From the NCBI GenBank assembly GCA_018646605.1, contig JABGUL010000027.1, positions 62,001-126,000 on the forward strand: 64,000 bases of DNA, given 5' to 3'. The stretch's first letter is position 1; each line of letters opens with the position of its first letter. Below the pieces are notes generated by a model. That model worked only from the letters and a program-made list of their open reading frames with translations, was not told the DNA's origin and did not search any database. The translations under genes and the position numbers were made by a program. This DNA comes from Flavobacteriaceae bacterium (GTDB taxonomy: Bacteria > Bacteroidota > Bacteroidia > Flavobacteriales > Flavobacteriaceae). Below are positions 54,749 to 63,435 of this stretch, piece after piece.

Positions 54749-55393
54749 TTAAAAAGCGATGCCAAAACCAACATTTCCAAGAAGAATTCCATTACTGCCG
54801 ATGCCAGGAAGTGCTGGAATTTCTTCAGTAAAACTTTCTGTGATACCATTAGATTGCGCAGTAAAATTTAATTCTTTCGGGATTTCTCCAACACCATAAC
54901 CAAGTTCAAAAAGGAAATAGAATGTTCCAGGTGTTTTAATACCAACTTTAAAATTTGAGGTGTTTAATTTAAATGAAGTTGCCCCAGATCCCTGAAAAGA
55001 CTGCTGAGTGTCATTGTCAGTATATAGTAAGTCGTTAAAAGTAAGTTCTGTTTCTAAAGAACCCCTTCCTACACTAATAAAAAAACCACTTCCTTTTTCA
55101 CCGAAATAGTATTTTGCACCATACTCAAGGGCAGTTAAATTTGTTTCTATATTCTCAAAATCTAATGAAAAGGTGCTATAGTCAATATACGGGGCAATGT
55201 GATTGTTTAAAAAAGGGAGCACTACTTCTACTGACCCCCCAACGATTGAAGGAATACCAATTTTTGCACCTATAGCAAGGTGCTTTACCTTTATGGAATC
55301 CTCTTTTGCAATAGAATAGTCTGCTTCTTGCGCTAATAGAGAGCTTCCAAATATTAGAAAGATTATGATGCTATTTCTTTTAAAAATCCCCAA
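54749..55393 (-). CDS. Small outer-membrane beta-barrel-like protein
   Basis: Protein of 214 residues with signal peptide (NSIIIFLIFGSSLLAQ) and an alternating pattern of short amphipathic strands (HLAIGAKIGIPSIVGGSVEV, TALEYGAKYYFGEKGSGFFI, FYFLFELGYGVGEIP) ending in GNVGFGIAF with a terminal Phe, the usual signal for barrel assembly. The start is TTG at 55393, since no ATG precedes the signal peptide. It lies ten bases after the M28 peptidase gene and is probably co-transcribed. Function unknown. Confidence 0.72.
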   Translation of the reverse strand: MGIFKRNSIIIFLIFGSSLLAQEADYSIAKEDSIKVKHLAIGAKIGIPSIVGGSVEVVLPFLNNHIAPYIDYSTFSLDFENIETNLTALEYGAKYYFGEKGSGFFISVGRGSLETELTFNDLLYTDNDTQQSFQGSGATSFKLNTSNFKVGIKTPGTFYFLFELGYGVGEIPKELNFTAQSNGITESFTEEIPALPGIGSNGILLGNVGFGIAF

Positions 55394-55403
55394 TTTCAGT
55401 GAA

Positions 55404-56381
55404 TTAATTTATTTTGATTCTATCGTTTCGGTTGGCTAGCTCCCAAGCTGTGTGAAAAATTAATTGACTTCTTTTGGCAAGCATTTCATAATTGATTTTA
55501 TCTGGGGTGTCACCGGGCGCATGGTAATCCTCGTGTGTTCCGTTAAAGTAAAATATTACAGGGATATTTTTTTTAGCAAAATTGTAATGATCACTTCGGT
55601 AATAAAAACGGTTAGGATCTTTATCATCATTAAAAGTATAGTCTAGCTTTATTTGAGTGTATCTTTTATTTGTAGCTTCTGAGATATCATGCAATTCCTG
55701 GCTAATTTTATCAGCACCGATTAGGTAAATGTAGTTAGGGTCTTTGTCTTCTCTTTTGGGATCAAGTCTACCAATCATATCCACGTTTAGATTTACCATT
55801 GTATTTGCTAGAGGGTACAACGGATTATTGGCGTAATAAGCAGAGCCAAGCAGTCCTTTTTCTTCTCCAGTAACGTGCAGGAATAGAATGGATCTTTTGG
55901 GTCCCTGTCCTGCAGCTGCTGCTTCTTGAAAGGCTTCGGCAATTTCTAATAAAGAAACAGACCCAGAGCCGTCATCATCAGCCCCATTATGTATCATTCC
56001 GTTTTGTATCCCGACATGATCTAGGTGTGAAGAAATGACAATATACTCATCAGGAAATTCACTACCTTCAATGATAGCAGCTACATTTTCTGTTTTTACC
56101 ATTTTACCTTTTATATTTAACTCCATTGGTTGAAAGTAGTCTTCTGTACCTTGTGCAGCATTAATTGCATGTGAACTGTAAAACTGTCGAATAAAGTCAA
56201 CAGCTTTTTTTTGGCCTCGAGTTCCTGTTTCCCTGCCTTCAAAATAATCTGAGGCATATACATACAAAAGCTCTTTAAGTTCATTGGGTGTGATTGACTT
56301 TGCATATTCAGTGACGTTTTTTTCATTTTGACTGAATATAAAAAGTGGGGCTAATAAAAGAATGGATAAAGTAATTCTCAT
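55404..56381 (-). CDS. Secreted M28-family zinc metallopeptidase
   Basis: Aminopeptidase-type enzyme of 325 residues with signal peptide MRITLSILLLAPLFIFSQ. The dizinc site is complete: His119 (SSHLDHVG), Asp135/136 (NGADDDGSG), Glu173-Glu174 (TGEEKGLLGS), Asp200 (NVDMIGR) and His286 (EDYHAPGDTPDKI). It lacks C-terminal sorting or repeat domains, so it is likely periplasmic. It is co-oriented with the small barrel gene. Confidence 0.94.
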   Translation of the reverse strand: MRITLSILLLAPLFIFSQNEKNVTEYAKSITPNELKELLYVYASDYFEGRETGTRGQKKAVDFIRQFYSSHAINAAQGTEDYFQPMELNIKGKMVKTENVAAIIEGSEFPDEYIVISSHLDHVGIQNGMIHNGADDDGSGSVSLLEIAEAFQEAAAAGQGPKRSILFLHVTGEEKGLLGSAYYANNPLYPLANTMVNLNVDMIGRLDPKREDKDPNYIYLIGADKISQELHDISEATNKRYTQIKLDYTFNDDKDPNRFYYRSDHYNFAKKNIPVIFYFNGTHEDYHAPGDTPDKINYEMLAKRSQLIFHTAWELANRNDRIKIN

Positions 56382-56429
56382 GTTTTTATAATTTGTTCAA
56401 CAAGATATAAAATGTTCTTAATTTAATGC

Positions 56430-57206
56430 TTACCCGGAAATAGATTTATTGAGGGTGTCTAGAATTCCATCCCAAAGTAAAATCCTAAGCTCTAAAGCTT
56501 TCTTTGAATAGACAATAGCCTCTTCATATTTGTCAGGATCATTTCCACATAATTGAGTGACCATTTCTAGCGCCATCGGTCCATGTTCACCTGAATCTAC
56601 TTCTATGTGTCTCTCAAAATAGTAGATTAAATCTGAAAGATCTGAACTTGTTGGAGTGTTGAGATTTTTTATAATCTCAATAAACATATCTGGAATTAAA
56701 TCTTCTCTTCCAAAAGTAAAAACAGCCGCTATGACATGCGGTTTTTTTGTTTGAATTACTTCAAAAGTAAAATTGATAAAAGATGAAATCCATTTCTGCA
56801 ATTTAGTATTTTCAATCGTTTCTTCAATTGAAATGCCTGAATTTAATTTATGTAACAAGGAATCAATTTTTTCTGTACTTGCGCCTAGAGAATGCATTGC
56901 TTCAATGTACATTTCATAATGACTCATCGCAACACCATTTCTATTAACATCAGATTCTTCTCCCCATACAATTTCATTAATTAGCCGGGCTGCTTTTGGA
57001 TATCCTGCAGGTCGCCATGGGACTTTAGTACAGGTTAATTCATTTTGTAATTGCTTTAAAAGGGACATAAAATCCCAAACTGCAAAGACGTGTTGTTCCA
57101 TAAAACAGCGAATGTCTTCAATGGAATCAATGGATTTGTAAACAGGGTGTGTTTGTAATTTCTTGCGAAGTGGTTTTAGTTCGCGCTCAATTCTTTCTAT
57201 CATCAT
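56430..57206 (-). CDS. DUF3050 heme-oxygenase-like protein
   Basis: Cytoplasmic protein of 258 residues with no signal peptide. The helical sequence with CFMEQHVFAVWDFMSLLKQL (about 34-53), ARLINEIVWGEESD and FERHIEVDSGEHGPMA is diagnostic of DUF3050, which belongs to the heme oxygenase/TENA-like helical fold. Histidines in these motifs suggest a metal or heme site, but activity is unknown. ATG at 57206 (or the next codon, also ATG) is the start; the open frame upstream runs through the promoter and is not coding. Confidence 0.85.
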   Translation of the reverse strand: MMIERIERELKPLRKKLQTHPVYKSIDSIEDIRCFMEQHVFAVWDFMSLLKQLQNELTCTKVPWRPAGYPKAARLINEIVWGEESDVNRNGVAMSHYEMYIEAMHSLGASTEKIDSLLHKLNSGISIEETIENTKLQKWISSFINFTFEVIQTKKPHVIAAVFTFGREDLIPDMFIEIIKNLNTPTSSDLSDLIYYFERHIEVDSGEHGPMALEMVTQLCGNDPDKYEEAIVYSKKALELRILLWDGILDTLNKSISG

Positions 57207-57227
57207 CAAAAATAGTATATTCGAATG

Positions 57228-57235
57228 CAAATATA
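57228..57235 (-). promoter_or_regulatory. -7 element of the DUF3050 gene
   Basis: TATATTTG matches TAnnTTTG, 21 bases before the ATG, in the divergent region shared with the LysE gene. A second match, TATTTTTG, abuts the ATG at 57207-57214. Confidence 0.45.
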
Positions 57236-57253
57236 TTAAAACAGTAGTTTGAC

Positions 57254-57853
57254 TTGAACACACTTCTTCTTTTTATTTTCACTTCACTTACCTTAACATT
57301 ATTTCCCGGTCCAGACATACTATTTGTATTAAGCACAAGCCTACATAAAGGTTGGAAGAGTGGGGTTAAGTTAAGTTTGGGATTGACTTCAGGAATTTTA
57401 ATTCATACTCTAGTAGTTGTTTTAGGTGTGGGGAGTCTATTAACAGTATATCCAGAAGTCATCCGTGTAATTGAGCTGTTGGGAGCTTTATATCTTATTT
57501 TTTTAGCTATACAATCATGGCGGATCAAGAATTCAGTGTCCCTGAAACCAAATAAAATGAGCCAAAATCTTTTTTTTACTGGATTCATAATGAATCTAAG
57601 TAATCCAAAAGTAAGCTTGTTTTTTCTTAGTTTTTTCCCTGGTTTTTTATTTCATGAAAGTTGGTCTTACACGATTCAGTTTCTGATTTTAGGGATGTTA
57701 TTTTTTACTCAAGCGTTATTTGTTTTTGTGAGCTGTTCCATATTAGTGGATCGTTTTGGAAAAAAACTTAAGCTTTCAAAACAATTTTACTTGTGGGATA
57801 AAGTTCAAGCGGTAATTTTGTTTATTATTGCTATAATTTTAATTTATCCCTAA
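57254..57853 (+). CDS. LysE/RhtB-family amino-acid exporter
   Basis: Inner-membrane exporter of 199 residues with six hydrophobic segments. The N-terminal LTLFPGPDILFVLSTSLHKG (about 14-33) is the family signature, and MNLSNPKVSLFFLSFFPGFL follows near 113. It probably exports an amino acid or related compound. TTG at 57254 is the only start giving the full first helix. The HMG-CoA lyase gene begins nine bases after its stop. Confidence 0.88.
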   Translation: MNTLLLFIFTSLTLTLFPGPDILFVLSTSLHKGWKSGVKLSLGLTSGILIHTLVVVLGVGSLLTVYPEVIRVIELLGALYLIFLAIQSWRIKNSVSLKPNKMSQNLFFTGFIMNLSNPKVSLFFLSFFPGFLFHESWSYTIQFLILGMLFFTQALFVFVSCSILVDRFGKKLKLSKQFYLWDKVQAVILFIIAIILIYP

Positions 57854-57862
57854 AAATTAATA

Positions 57863-58735
57863 ATGCTCTCTCCCTCAATAAAATTGATTGAATGTCCACG
57901 AGATGCCATTCAAGGAATTTCAAATTTTATTTGTACAGAGGAAAAGGTTGAATATTATCAAAGTTTATTAAAGGTTGGATTCGACACCTTAGATTGTGGA
58001 AGCTTTGTGTCACCAAAGGTGATTCCTCAGATGGCAGATACATCAAAAGTAATTAGTGCCTTGGATTTGTCCAAAACAAAAACAAAACTTCTTACTATCA
58101 TAGCAAATGAAAGAGGCGCATTAGAAGCAGTAAAACATGATAATATTTCTTATTTGGGATATCCTTTTTCGGTCTCTGAAAATTTTCAGATGCGAAATAC
58201 CCGTAAGACAATCTCAGAGTCAATTCAATTATTAAAGCGTATTTGTGAAATTGCTAAGACGCATAATAAGCAGGTTGTAGTTTATCTTTCTATGGGGTTT
58301 GGAAATCCGTATGGAGACCCTTGGAGTACAGAAATTATAGAAAATTGGACAGAACAAATAATTGCTCTGGGCGTAAATATTATTTCCATTTCTGATACCG
58401 TAGGGACGGCACAATTGGATGCGATATCAAATCTTTATTCAACTCTTATTCCAAGATATCCCCATGTTGAGTTTGGAGCACATTTTCACACTAATCCAAT
58501 CCTGTGGTATGAAAAGGTTAATGAAGCGTACTTGGCTGGATGTAAACGTTTTGATGGAACAATCAAAGGTTGGGGAGGATGTCCTATGGCACAGGATGCT
58601 CTCGTTGGAAATATGCCTATGGAAAAATTAATTTCATATTTTACATCTTATAAAATACTTCCCAAACAATTAGATGTTTTAGCTTTTGAAAGTGCCTATA
58701 ACTTTTCTCATAGAATTTTTTTAGCGAATGAGTAG
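57863..58735 (+). CDS. Hydroxymethylglutaryl-CoA lyase
   Basis: Cleaves HMG-CoA to acetoacetate and acetyl-CoA in leucine breakdown. The 290-residue TIM barrel has Arg13-Asp14 (CPRDAIQG), SFVSPKVIPQMAD, ISISDTVGTA, the metal ligands His207 and His209 (GAHFHTN) and the catalytic Cys240 in GWGGCPMAQD (GGCPYA in most members). It may be expressed together with the LysE-type exporter upstream. Confidence 0.92.
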   Translation: MLSPSIKLIECPRDAIQGISNFICTEEKVEYYQSLLKVGFDTLDCGSFVSPKVIPQMADTSKVISALDLSKTKTKLLTIIANERGALEAVKHDNISYLGYPFSVSENFQMRNTRKTISESIQLLKRICEIAKTHNKQVVVYLSMGFGNPYGDPWSTEIIENWTEQIIALGVNIISISDTVGTAQLDAISNLYSTLIPRYPHVEFGAHFHTNPILWYEKVNEAYLAGCKRFDGTIKGWGGCPMAQDALVGNMPMEKLISYFTSYKILPKQLDVLAFESAYNFSHRIFLANE

Positions 58736-58789
58736 AAGACGTGTTAATAATAAAAACAGGTATATTGTACATTAAGGATTTATAATCCG

Positions 58790-58797
58790 TATATTTA
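58790..58797 (+). promoter_or_regulatory. -7-like element of guaB
   Basis: TATATTTA (one base off the consensus) with a TTG 22 bases upstream, 28 bases before the ATG. Confidence 0.35.
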
Positions 58798-58825
58798 CAT
58801 GCAATTAATTTAATATTAGTTGCTT

Positions 58826-60292
58826 ATGACTTCCAATAAATTTATCGGTCAAGGGTTAACATACGATGATGTATTATTAGTTCCTGCGTATTCCGAGACT
58901 TTACCAAGAGAAGTTTCAATTAAATCAAGGTTTAGTAGAAACATTCCTTTAAATATTCCGATTATTTCAGCCGCAATGGATACTGTAACAGAAAGCAGTA
59001 TGGCAATAGCGATGGCTCGTGAAGGTGGAATAGGTGTATTACACAAAAACATGACAATTGATGAGCAGGCGACTAAGGTTAGAGCGGTTAAGCGATCAGA
59101 ATCGGGTATGATCATTGATCCAGTCACTTTACCAGTAACTGCAATCGTTGCTGATGCAAATATAAATATGCAACGATATAGAATTGGAGGTATCCCTATC
59201 GTTGATGATAACAATAAATTACTTGGAATTGTAACCAATCGAGATTTACGTTTTGAAAAAAATAGTAAGCGGTCTATAAAGGAGGTAATGACCTCAGACA
59301 ATTTGATTACTGTAAAAGAAGGAACTTCTTTACAAGAAGCTGAACTCATTCTTGAAAAGCATAAAATTGAAAAGTTACCTGTTATTACAAGTGACAATAC
59401 ATTGGTAGGTTTAATAACCTTCAGAGATATAACAAAACATACAACAAAGCCGAATGCGAATAAAGACGAATTTGGGCGTTTACGTGTCGCCGCAGCTGTA
59501 GGAGTTACCTCAGATGTTTTGGATCGAGTAGAGGCTTTACACAAGGCCGGAGTTGACGCTATAGTTGTTGACACTGCTCATGGACACACCAAAGGAGTTG
59601 CTGAGGTGGTTAAAAAAGTTAAGGCTAAATTTCGGAATCTTGACGTCGTAGTTGGAAATATTGCTACGGGTGATGCTGCAAAATATCTAGCTAAAATTGG
59701 TGCAGACGCTGTTAAGGTTGGAATAGGACCAGGTTCTATATGCACTACTAGAGTTATTGCTGGTGTTGGTTATCCTCAGCTTTCTGCAATTATAGAAGTA
59801 TCAAAAGCGCTAGAGGGAACAGATGTTCCAATTATCGCTGATGGAGGTATTCGGTATACTGGAGACATTCCAAAAGCTTTAGCTGCAGGTGCAGATTCAG
59901 TCATGTTGGGTTCCCTATTAGCAGGTACTAGAGAGTCACCGGGGGAAACGGTTATTTTTGAAGGTAGAAAATACAAAACATACCGAGGAATGGGTTCGGT
60001 AGAAGCGATGAAAATGGGTAGCAAAGATCGTTATTTTCAAGATGTTGAAGATGATTTAAAAAAATTAGTACCTGAAGGTATAGTTGGAAGAGTTCCTTAT
60101 AAAGGTGATTTGGACGAAAGTATTCATCAGTTTATAGGTGGATTAAGAGCTGGAATGGGATATTGTGGTGCGAAAGATATAGAGACACTAAAGAAATCAG
60201 GACAATTTGTTACTATAACCTCAGCAGGGATGCGTGAAAGTCATCCCCATAATATAAGGGTAACTAAAGAGGCGCCAAATTATAGCCCTTAA
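58826..60292 (+). CDS. guaB: IMP dehydrogenase
   Basis: Oxidises IMP to XMP, the committed step to guanine nucleotides. The 488 residues contain the N-terminal [14 protein letters not shown], two CBS domains (about 95-215), the catalytic Cys306 in [25 protein letters not shown] and the flap [13 protein letters not shown] at 58826 is preferred over a TTG two codons earlier. The stop overlaps that of the convergent small gene in TTAA. Confidence 0.97.
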   Translation: MTSNKFIGQGLTYDDVLLVPAYSETLPREVSIKSRFSRNIPLNIPIISAAMDTVTESSMAIAMAREGGIGVLHKNMTIDEQATKVRAVKRSESGMIIDPVTLPVTAIVADANINMQRYRIGGIPIVDDNNKLLGIVTNRDLRFEKNSKRSIKEVMTSDNLITVKEGTSLQEAELILEKHKIEKLPVITSDNTLVGLITFRDITKHTTKPNANKDEFGRLRVAAAVGVTSDVLDRVEALHKAGVDAIVVDTAHGHTKGVAEVVKKVKAKFRNLDVVVGNIATGDAAKYLAKIGADAVKVGIGPGSICTTRVIAGVGYPQLSAIIEVSKALEGTDVPIIADGGIRYTGDIPKALAAGADSVMLGSLLAGTRESPGETVIFEGRKYKTYRGMGSVEAMKMGSKDRYFQDVEDDLKKLVPEGIVGRVPYKGDLDESIHQFIGGLRAGMGYCGAKDIETLKKSGQFVTITSAGMRESHPHNIRVTKEAPNYSP

Positions 60293-60615
60293 GATGATAC
60301 TATTTTGAAAGTTTTAATTTTACCGTTAGAATTTACACGAATGATATACATGTTTCCAGATTCTAGTGGGGATATTAATTTAAACTGAAAAAGATCCTGT
60401 GTTGATGTTTCAAAGATTTTGTTTCCAATTATAGAGTATATTTCAATTTGTCCAGGACCCTCAAATCCATTAAAATAAAGGTAGCCATCCCGGTGAAGGA
60501 CAACATTTGGATCTTGAAAAACTACTTTAGTAATTAGGGGTGAAAGGTGTTCAAAAGTTGCGAAAGCAAAATTTGATGAGAATAAAATTAAAAAGATGAG
60601 TAATTTTTTAATCAA
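60289..60615 (-). CDS. Signal peptide plus type IX sorting-type domain only
   Basis: Secreted protein of 108 residues: signal peptide MIKKLLIFLILFSSNFAFA, then one beta domain whose pattern FNGFEGPGQIEIYSIIGNKI ... [19 protein letters not shown] is that of type IX secretion C-terminal domains (IYxxxGxxV ... GxYxxxxxxGKxxxKKxxx). There is no passenger between signal and sorting domain. It could be a vestige of a larger protein or a small surface protein in its own right. Confidence 0.7.
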   Translation of the reverse strand: MIKKLLIFLILFSSNFAFATFEHLSPLITKVVFQDPNVVLHRDGYLYFNGFEGPGQIEIYSIIGNKIFETSTQDLFQFKLISPLESGNMYIIRVNSNGKIKTFKIVSS

Positions 60616-60684
60616 TGCTTTTAAATTTATTGCAAATTACAACTTATAAACGGAGGAATAAAATTTTATCAACATTTTAAATAA

Positions 60685-61626
60685 ATGATTAACAGACAAT
60701 TACATAGTTTATTAAAAATAAAATCAAAATTTGTTGATAAAAATGCAATATTTTCAATTTTTAACGCTCCAATTCTTTCTCTTTTGATAAAGTCTTTTCT
60801 TTTAATTCTTTTTTTATTTAGTGTTTCATGCAATCAATTTAAAGTTAGTAAAGAAGAAGTTATAGCTAGAGTTGGTTCTGTGTATCTTTATAGGACTGAT
60901 CTAGAGAAAGAACTTGATTTATTTATAAATAAAGATGATAGCATCTTAAATACAAGAAATTTCATTGATCAATGGGCTAGAAATCAAATTATTTTACAAC
61001 AGGCCAAGATTAACTTAAATTTAGAGGAAATAGAAAGTTTGGACGCATTGATAGATCAATATAAAATTGATTTATACTCAAACACATACAAACAAACTGT
61101 TTTAAATAAATCTATTGATACCATTATTTCTGTGCAGGAGTTAGATTCTTTTTTAATTCAAAATCAATCCATATTTAAATTAAATTCTCCCTTGTATCAA
61201 GTTAGATATATTCAACTTCCGCATGATAATGTTGATGTAAATGAAATTAAAAGGAGCTTTCAAAGATTTAATACAGAAGATGTGTATTTTTTAGATTCCT
61301 TATCCTTTCAGTTTACGAATCATATTTTGGTAGACAGCGTATGGATTAATAAAAGTAATTTACTATCTGAAATATCTTTTTTAAATCAAGAAAATCTAAA
61401 CAAGTATATAAAAAAATCACAATTCTTTGAAATTGAAGACTCATTGGGAGTATATTTGTTTTTTGTTAAAAATCACCTTATGAAGGGTGACATTCCACCC
61501 AACGAGGTTTTATCACCTACAATAAAAAATATAATACTGAATCAACGAAAGTTAAAATTCAATAAACAATTTGAAAAAGACATTTTACATGATGCAATTA
61601 AATCTAAGACTTATGAAATTTATTAG
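60685..61626 (+). CDS. SurA/PpiC-related periplasmic chaperone lipoprotein
   Basis: Protein of 313 residues, encoded directly before the SurA-like gene and similar in layout: SKEEVIARVGSVYLYRTDLE resembles the SurA N-terminal domain, followed by helices and a weak parvulin-like region. The lipobox FSVSC (Cys49) lies after an unusually long N-terminus if ATG at 60685 is used; TTG at 60784 would give a standard lipoprotein signal with Cys16. A function in outer-membrane protein folding is inferred from position. Confidence 0.78.
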   Translation: MINRQLHSLLKIKSKFVDKNAIFSIFNAPILSLLIKSFLLILFLFSVSCNQFKVSKEEVIARVGSVYLYRTDLEKELDLFINKDDSILNTRNFIDQWARNQIILQQAKINLNLEEIESLDALIDQYKIDLYSNTYKQTVLNKSIDTIISVQELDSFLIQNQSIFKLNSPLYQVRYIQLPHDNVDVNEIKRSFQRFNTEDVYFLDSLSFQFTNHILVDSVWINKSNLLSEISFLNQENLNKYIKKSQFFEIEDSLGVYLFFVKNHLMKGDIPPNEVLSPTIKNIILNQRKLKFNKQFEKDILHDAIKSKTYEIY

Positions 61627-62977
61627 TTTTTTACTCGTATTTGGATCTTTTATAGCCTCTGTATCAGCACAAAACAATGCACTTTCAAATAGAATTAAAA
61701 TTGATGGTGTTTCTGCCGTTGTTGGGGATTATGTAATCTTAGATTCTGATATTGACAAGACACTTATTGAAATGGAATCTCAAGGGATTTCTACAAAAGA
61801 TATTTCACGCTGTCAATTATTGGGCAAGTTAATGGAAGACAAGCTTTATGCTCATCACGCCATTCAAGATAGTCTTGAAGTAAGTGTTGAGGAGATTTAC
61901 AGCACTGTAGATCAGGTTATTGATAATTTCACAAGACAATTAGGGTCTATAGAGAAGGTGCTTGAGTTTTATAACAAAAAGGATGAATCAACTTTTAGAC
62001 AGGAGATTTTTGAGATTAATAAGATCCAAAAATTATCTTCAATGATGCAAACTCAGATCATTGAAAATGTTGAAGTAACACCAGAGGAGGTTCGTGTCTT
62101 TTTTGAATCCATTCCAAAGAATGAGCTTCCTACTTTCGGTACTGAATTAGAGATTTCACAAATTGTAATTGAGCCTGAGGTTAGCGAAACTGAAAAAGAA
62201 CGTATTATTAATCAGTTGAAAACATTTCGAGAAGATGTTCTTGAAAGGGGTTCAAGTTTTGCCTCAAAAGCTATTTTATATTCTCAGGATCCAGGATCAC
62301 GCTCCACAGGTGGAAAATATACATTACATAGAAAACGTCCTCAAATGGTTAAAGAGTTTCGAGATGAGGCTTTTAGTCTTGAAGAAGGAGAAATATCCGA
62401 ACCTTTTAAAACAGACTTTGGCTGGCATATTTTAATGGTTGATAAAATTCGCGGACAAGAGGTAGATGTGCGTCATATTCTCCTTACGCCTAAAATAGAG
62501 CCCAATCAGCTTCAGGTGGCAAAAGAGAAACTAGATTCTTTAAAAGTTAGAGTTCAAGCAGATGAAATTTCTTTTAAAGATGCTGCGCTTGAATTTTCAG
62601 ATGAAAAAGAAACTAAATACAATGGTGGTGTTTTAATTAACCCTCAAACAGGTGACACTCGTTTTGAATTAACAAATTTAGATCCAGTATTGTATAGCCA
62701 GATTAGAAATTTAAAGGATGAGGCTATCTCATCTCCTATTATGGAAGAGGATCGTTCAGGTTTAAAAAAGTATAAAATCATCAAAGTGAGTAATCGTTTT
62801 GATGAACATACTGCAAACTATTCAATTGATTATGTTCGAATAAAAGCACTCGCTTTAAAAGAGAAACAGTTAAATACAATTAAGGATTGGATGGCCGAAA
62901 AAATAGAAGACACTTATATCAGCGTTAATAAGGACAGTAAAACCTGTGACTTCAACAATAATTGGTTGAAAATATAA
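61613..62977 (+). CDS. surA: Periplasmic peptidyl-prolyl isomerase/chaperone, SurA-like
   Basis: Outer-membrane protein chaperone of 454 residues with signal peptide MKFISFLLVFGSFIASVSAQ. The N-terminal domain (IDGVSAVVGDYVILDSDIDK) is followed by two parvulin domains (about 170-270 with GSRSTGGKYTLHRKRPQMVK and FGWHILMVDKIRG; about 285-385 with VRHILLTPKIEP and YNGGVLINPQTG). ATG at 61613 overlaps the preceding gene by 14 bases; an in-frame ORF start further upstream would bury the signal peptide. It abuts the convergent crtZ. Confidence 0.93.
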   Translation: MKFISFLLVFGSFIASVSAQNNALSNRIKIDGVSAVVGDYVILDSDIDKTLIEMESQGISTKDISRCQLLGKLMEDKLYAHHAIQDSLEVSVEEIYSTVDQVIDNFTRQLGSIEKVLEFYNKKDESTFRQEIFEINKIQKLSSMMQTQIIENVEVTPEEVRVFFESIPKNELPTFGTELEISQIVIEPEVSETEKERIINQLKTFREDVLERGSSFASKAILYSQDPGSRSTGGKYTLHRKRPQMVKEFRDEAFSLEEGEISEPFKTDFGWHILMVDKIRGQEVDVRHILLTPKIEPNQLQVAKEKLDSLKVRVQADEISFKDAALEFSDEKETKYNGGVLINPQTGDTRFELTNLDPVLYSQIRNLKDEAISSPIMEEDRSGLKKYKIIKVSNRFDEHTANYSIDYVRIKALALKEKQLNTIKDWMAEKIEDTYISVNKDSKTCDFNNNWLKI

Positions 62978-63421
62978 TTATTTAAAATATTTTACTGGAA
63001 CCCATAGCATACCGAAACATTCTCCTTTTTCTTTATTGATGTTTTTGTGATGTATCTTGTGTGCACGCCGTAGACCTTTCGCGTACTTATTATCGATATT
63101 ACGAAGTATTTTGAAGCGCTGATGTATAAATATGTCGTGAACAATAAAATAGGAGAGGCCATATAAAAATATACCAATAGCTATCGGTAAACCTGGCCAA
63201 AACCCAGCTTCTCCCCATAAAATCACAAACCCAGAACTCACTAAAGCATAAAAAATAAAAAATAAGTCATTGCGTTCAAACCAGGACTTGTGATCTTTTA
63301 AATGATGGTCTTTGTGAAGAGACCATAAAAAGCCATGCATAATGTATTTATGTGAAAACCAGGCCATAAACTCCATAAAGCAAAAAGTAACTATTAGAAT
63401 TGTGATCCAAAGAAAAGTCAT
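62978..63421 (-). CDS. crtZ: Beta-carotene hydroxylase
   Basis: Di-iron membrane enzyme hydroxylating beta-carotene to zeaxanthin. The 147 residues have four hydrophobic helices and the histidine clusters His24/His29 (HKYIMH), His36, His39-His40 (HKDHH), one in VHDIFIH and one in RRAHKIHHKN. It lies 14 bases after crtB and is part of the zeaxanthin pathway typical of yellow marine flavobacteria. Confidence 0.95.
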   Translation of the reverse strand: MTFLWITILIVTFCFMEFMAWFSHKYIMHGFLWSLHKDHHLKDHKSWFERNDLFFIFYALVSSGFVILWGEAGFWPGLPIAIGIFLYGLSYFIVHDIFIHQRFKILRNIDNKYAKGLRRAHKIHHKNINKEKGECFGMLWVPVKYFK

Positions 63422-63435
63422 GAGGTGCGTTTATT

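Noticed and set aside
58849-59574. Long (241-codon) minus-strand frame inside guaB
   Set aside because: It is a shadow of the IMP dehydrogenase coding frame, Ser/Ile-rich and without any domain.
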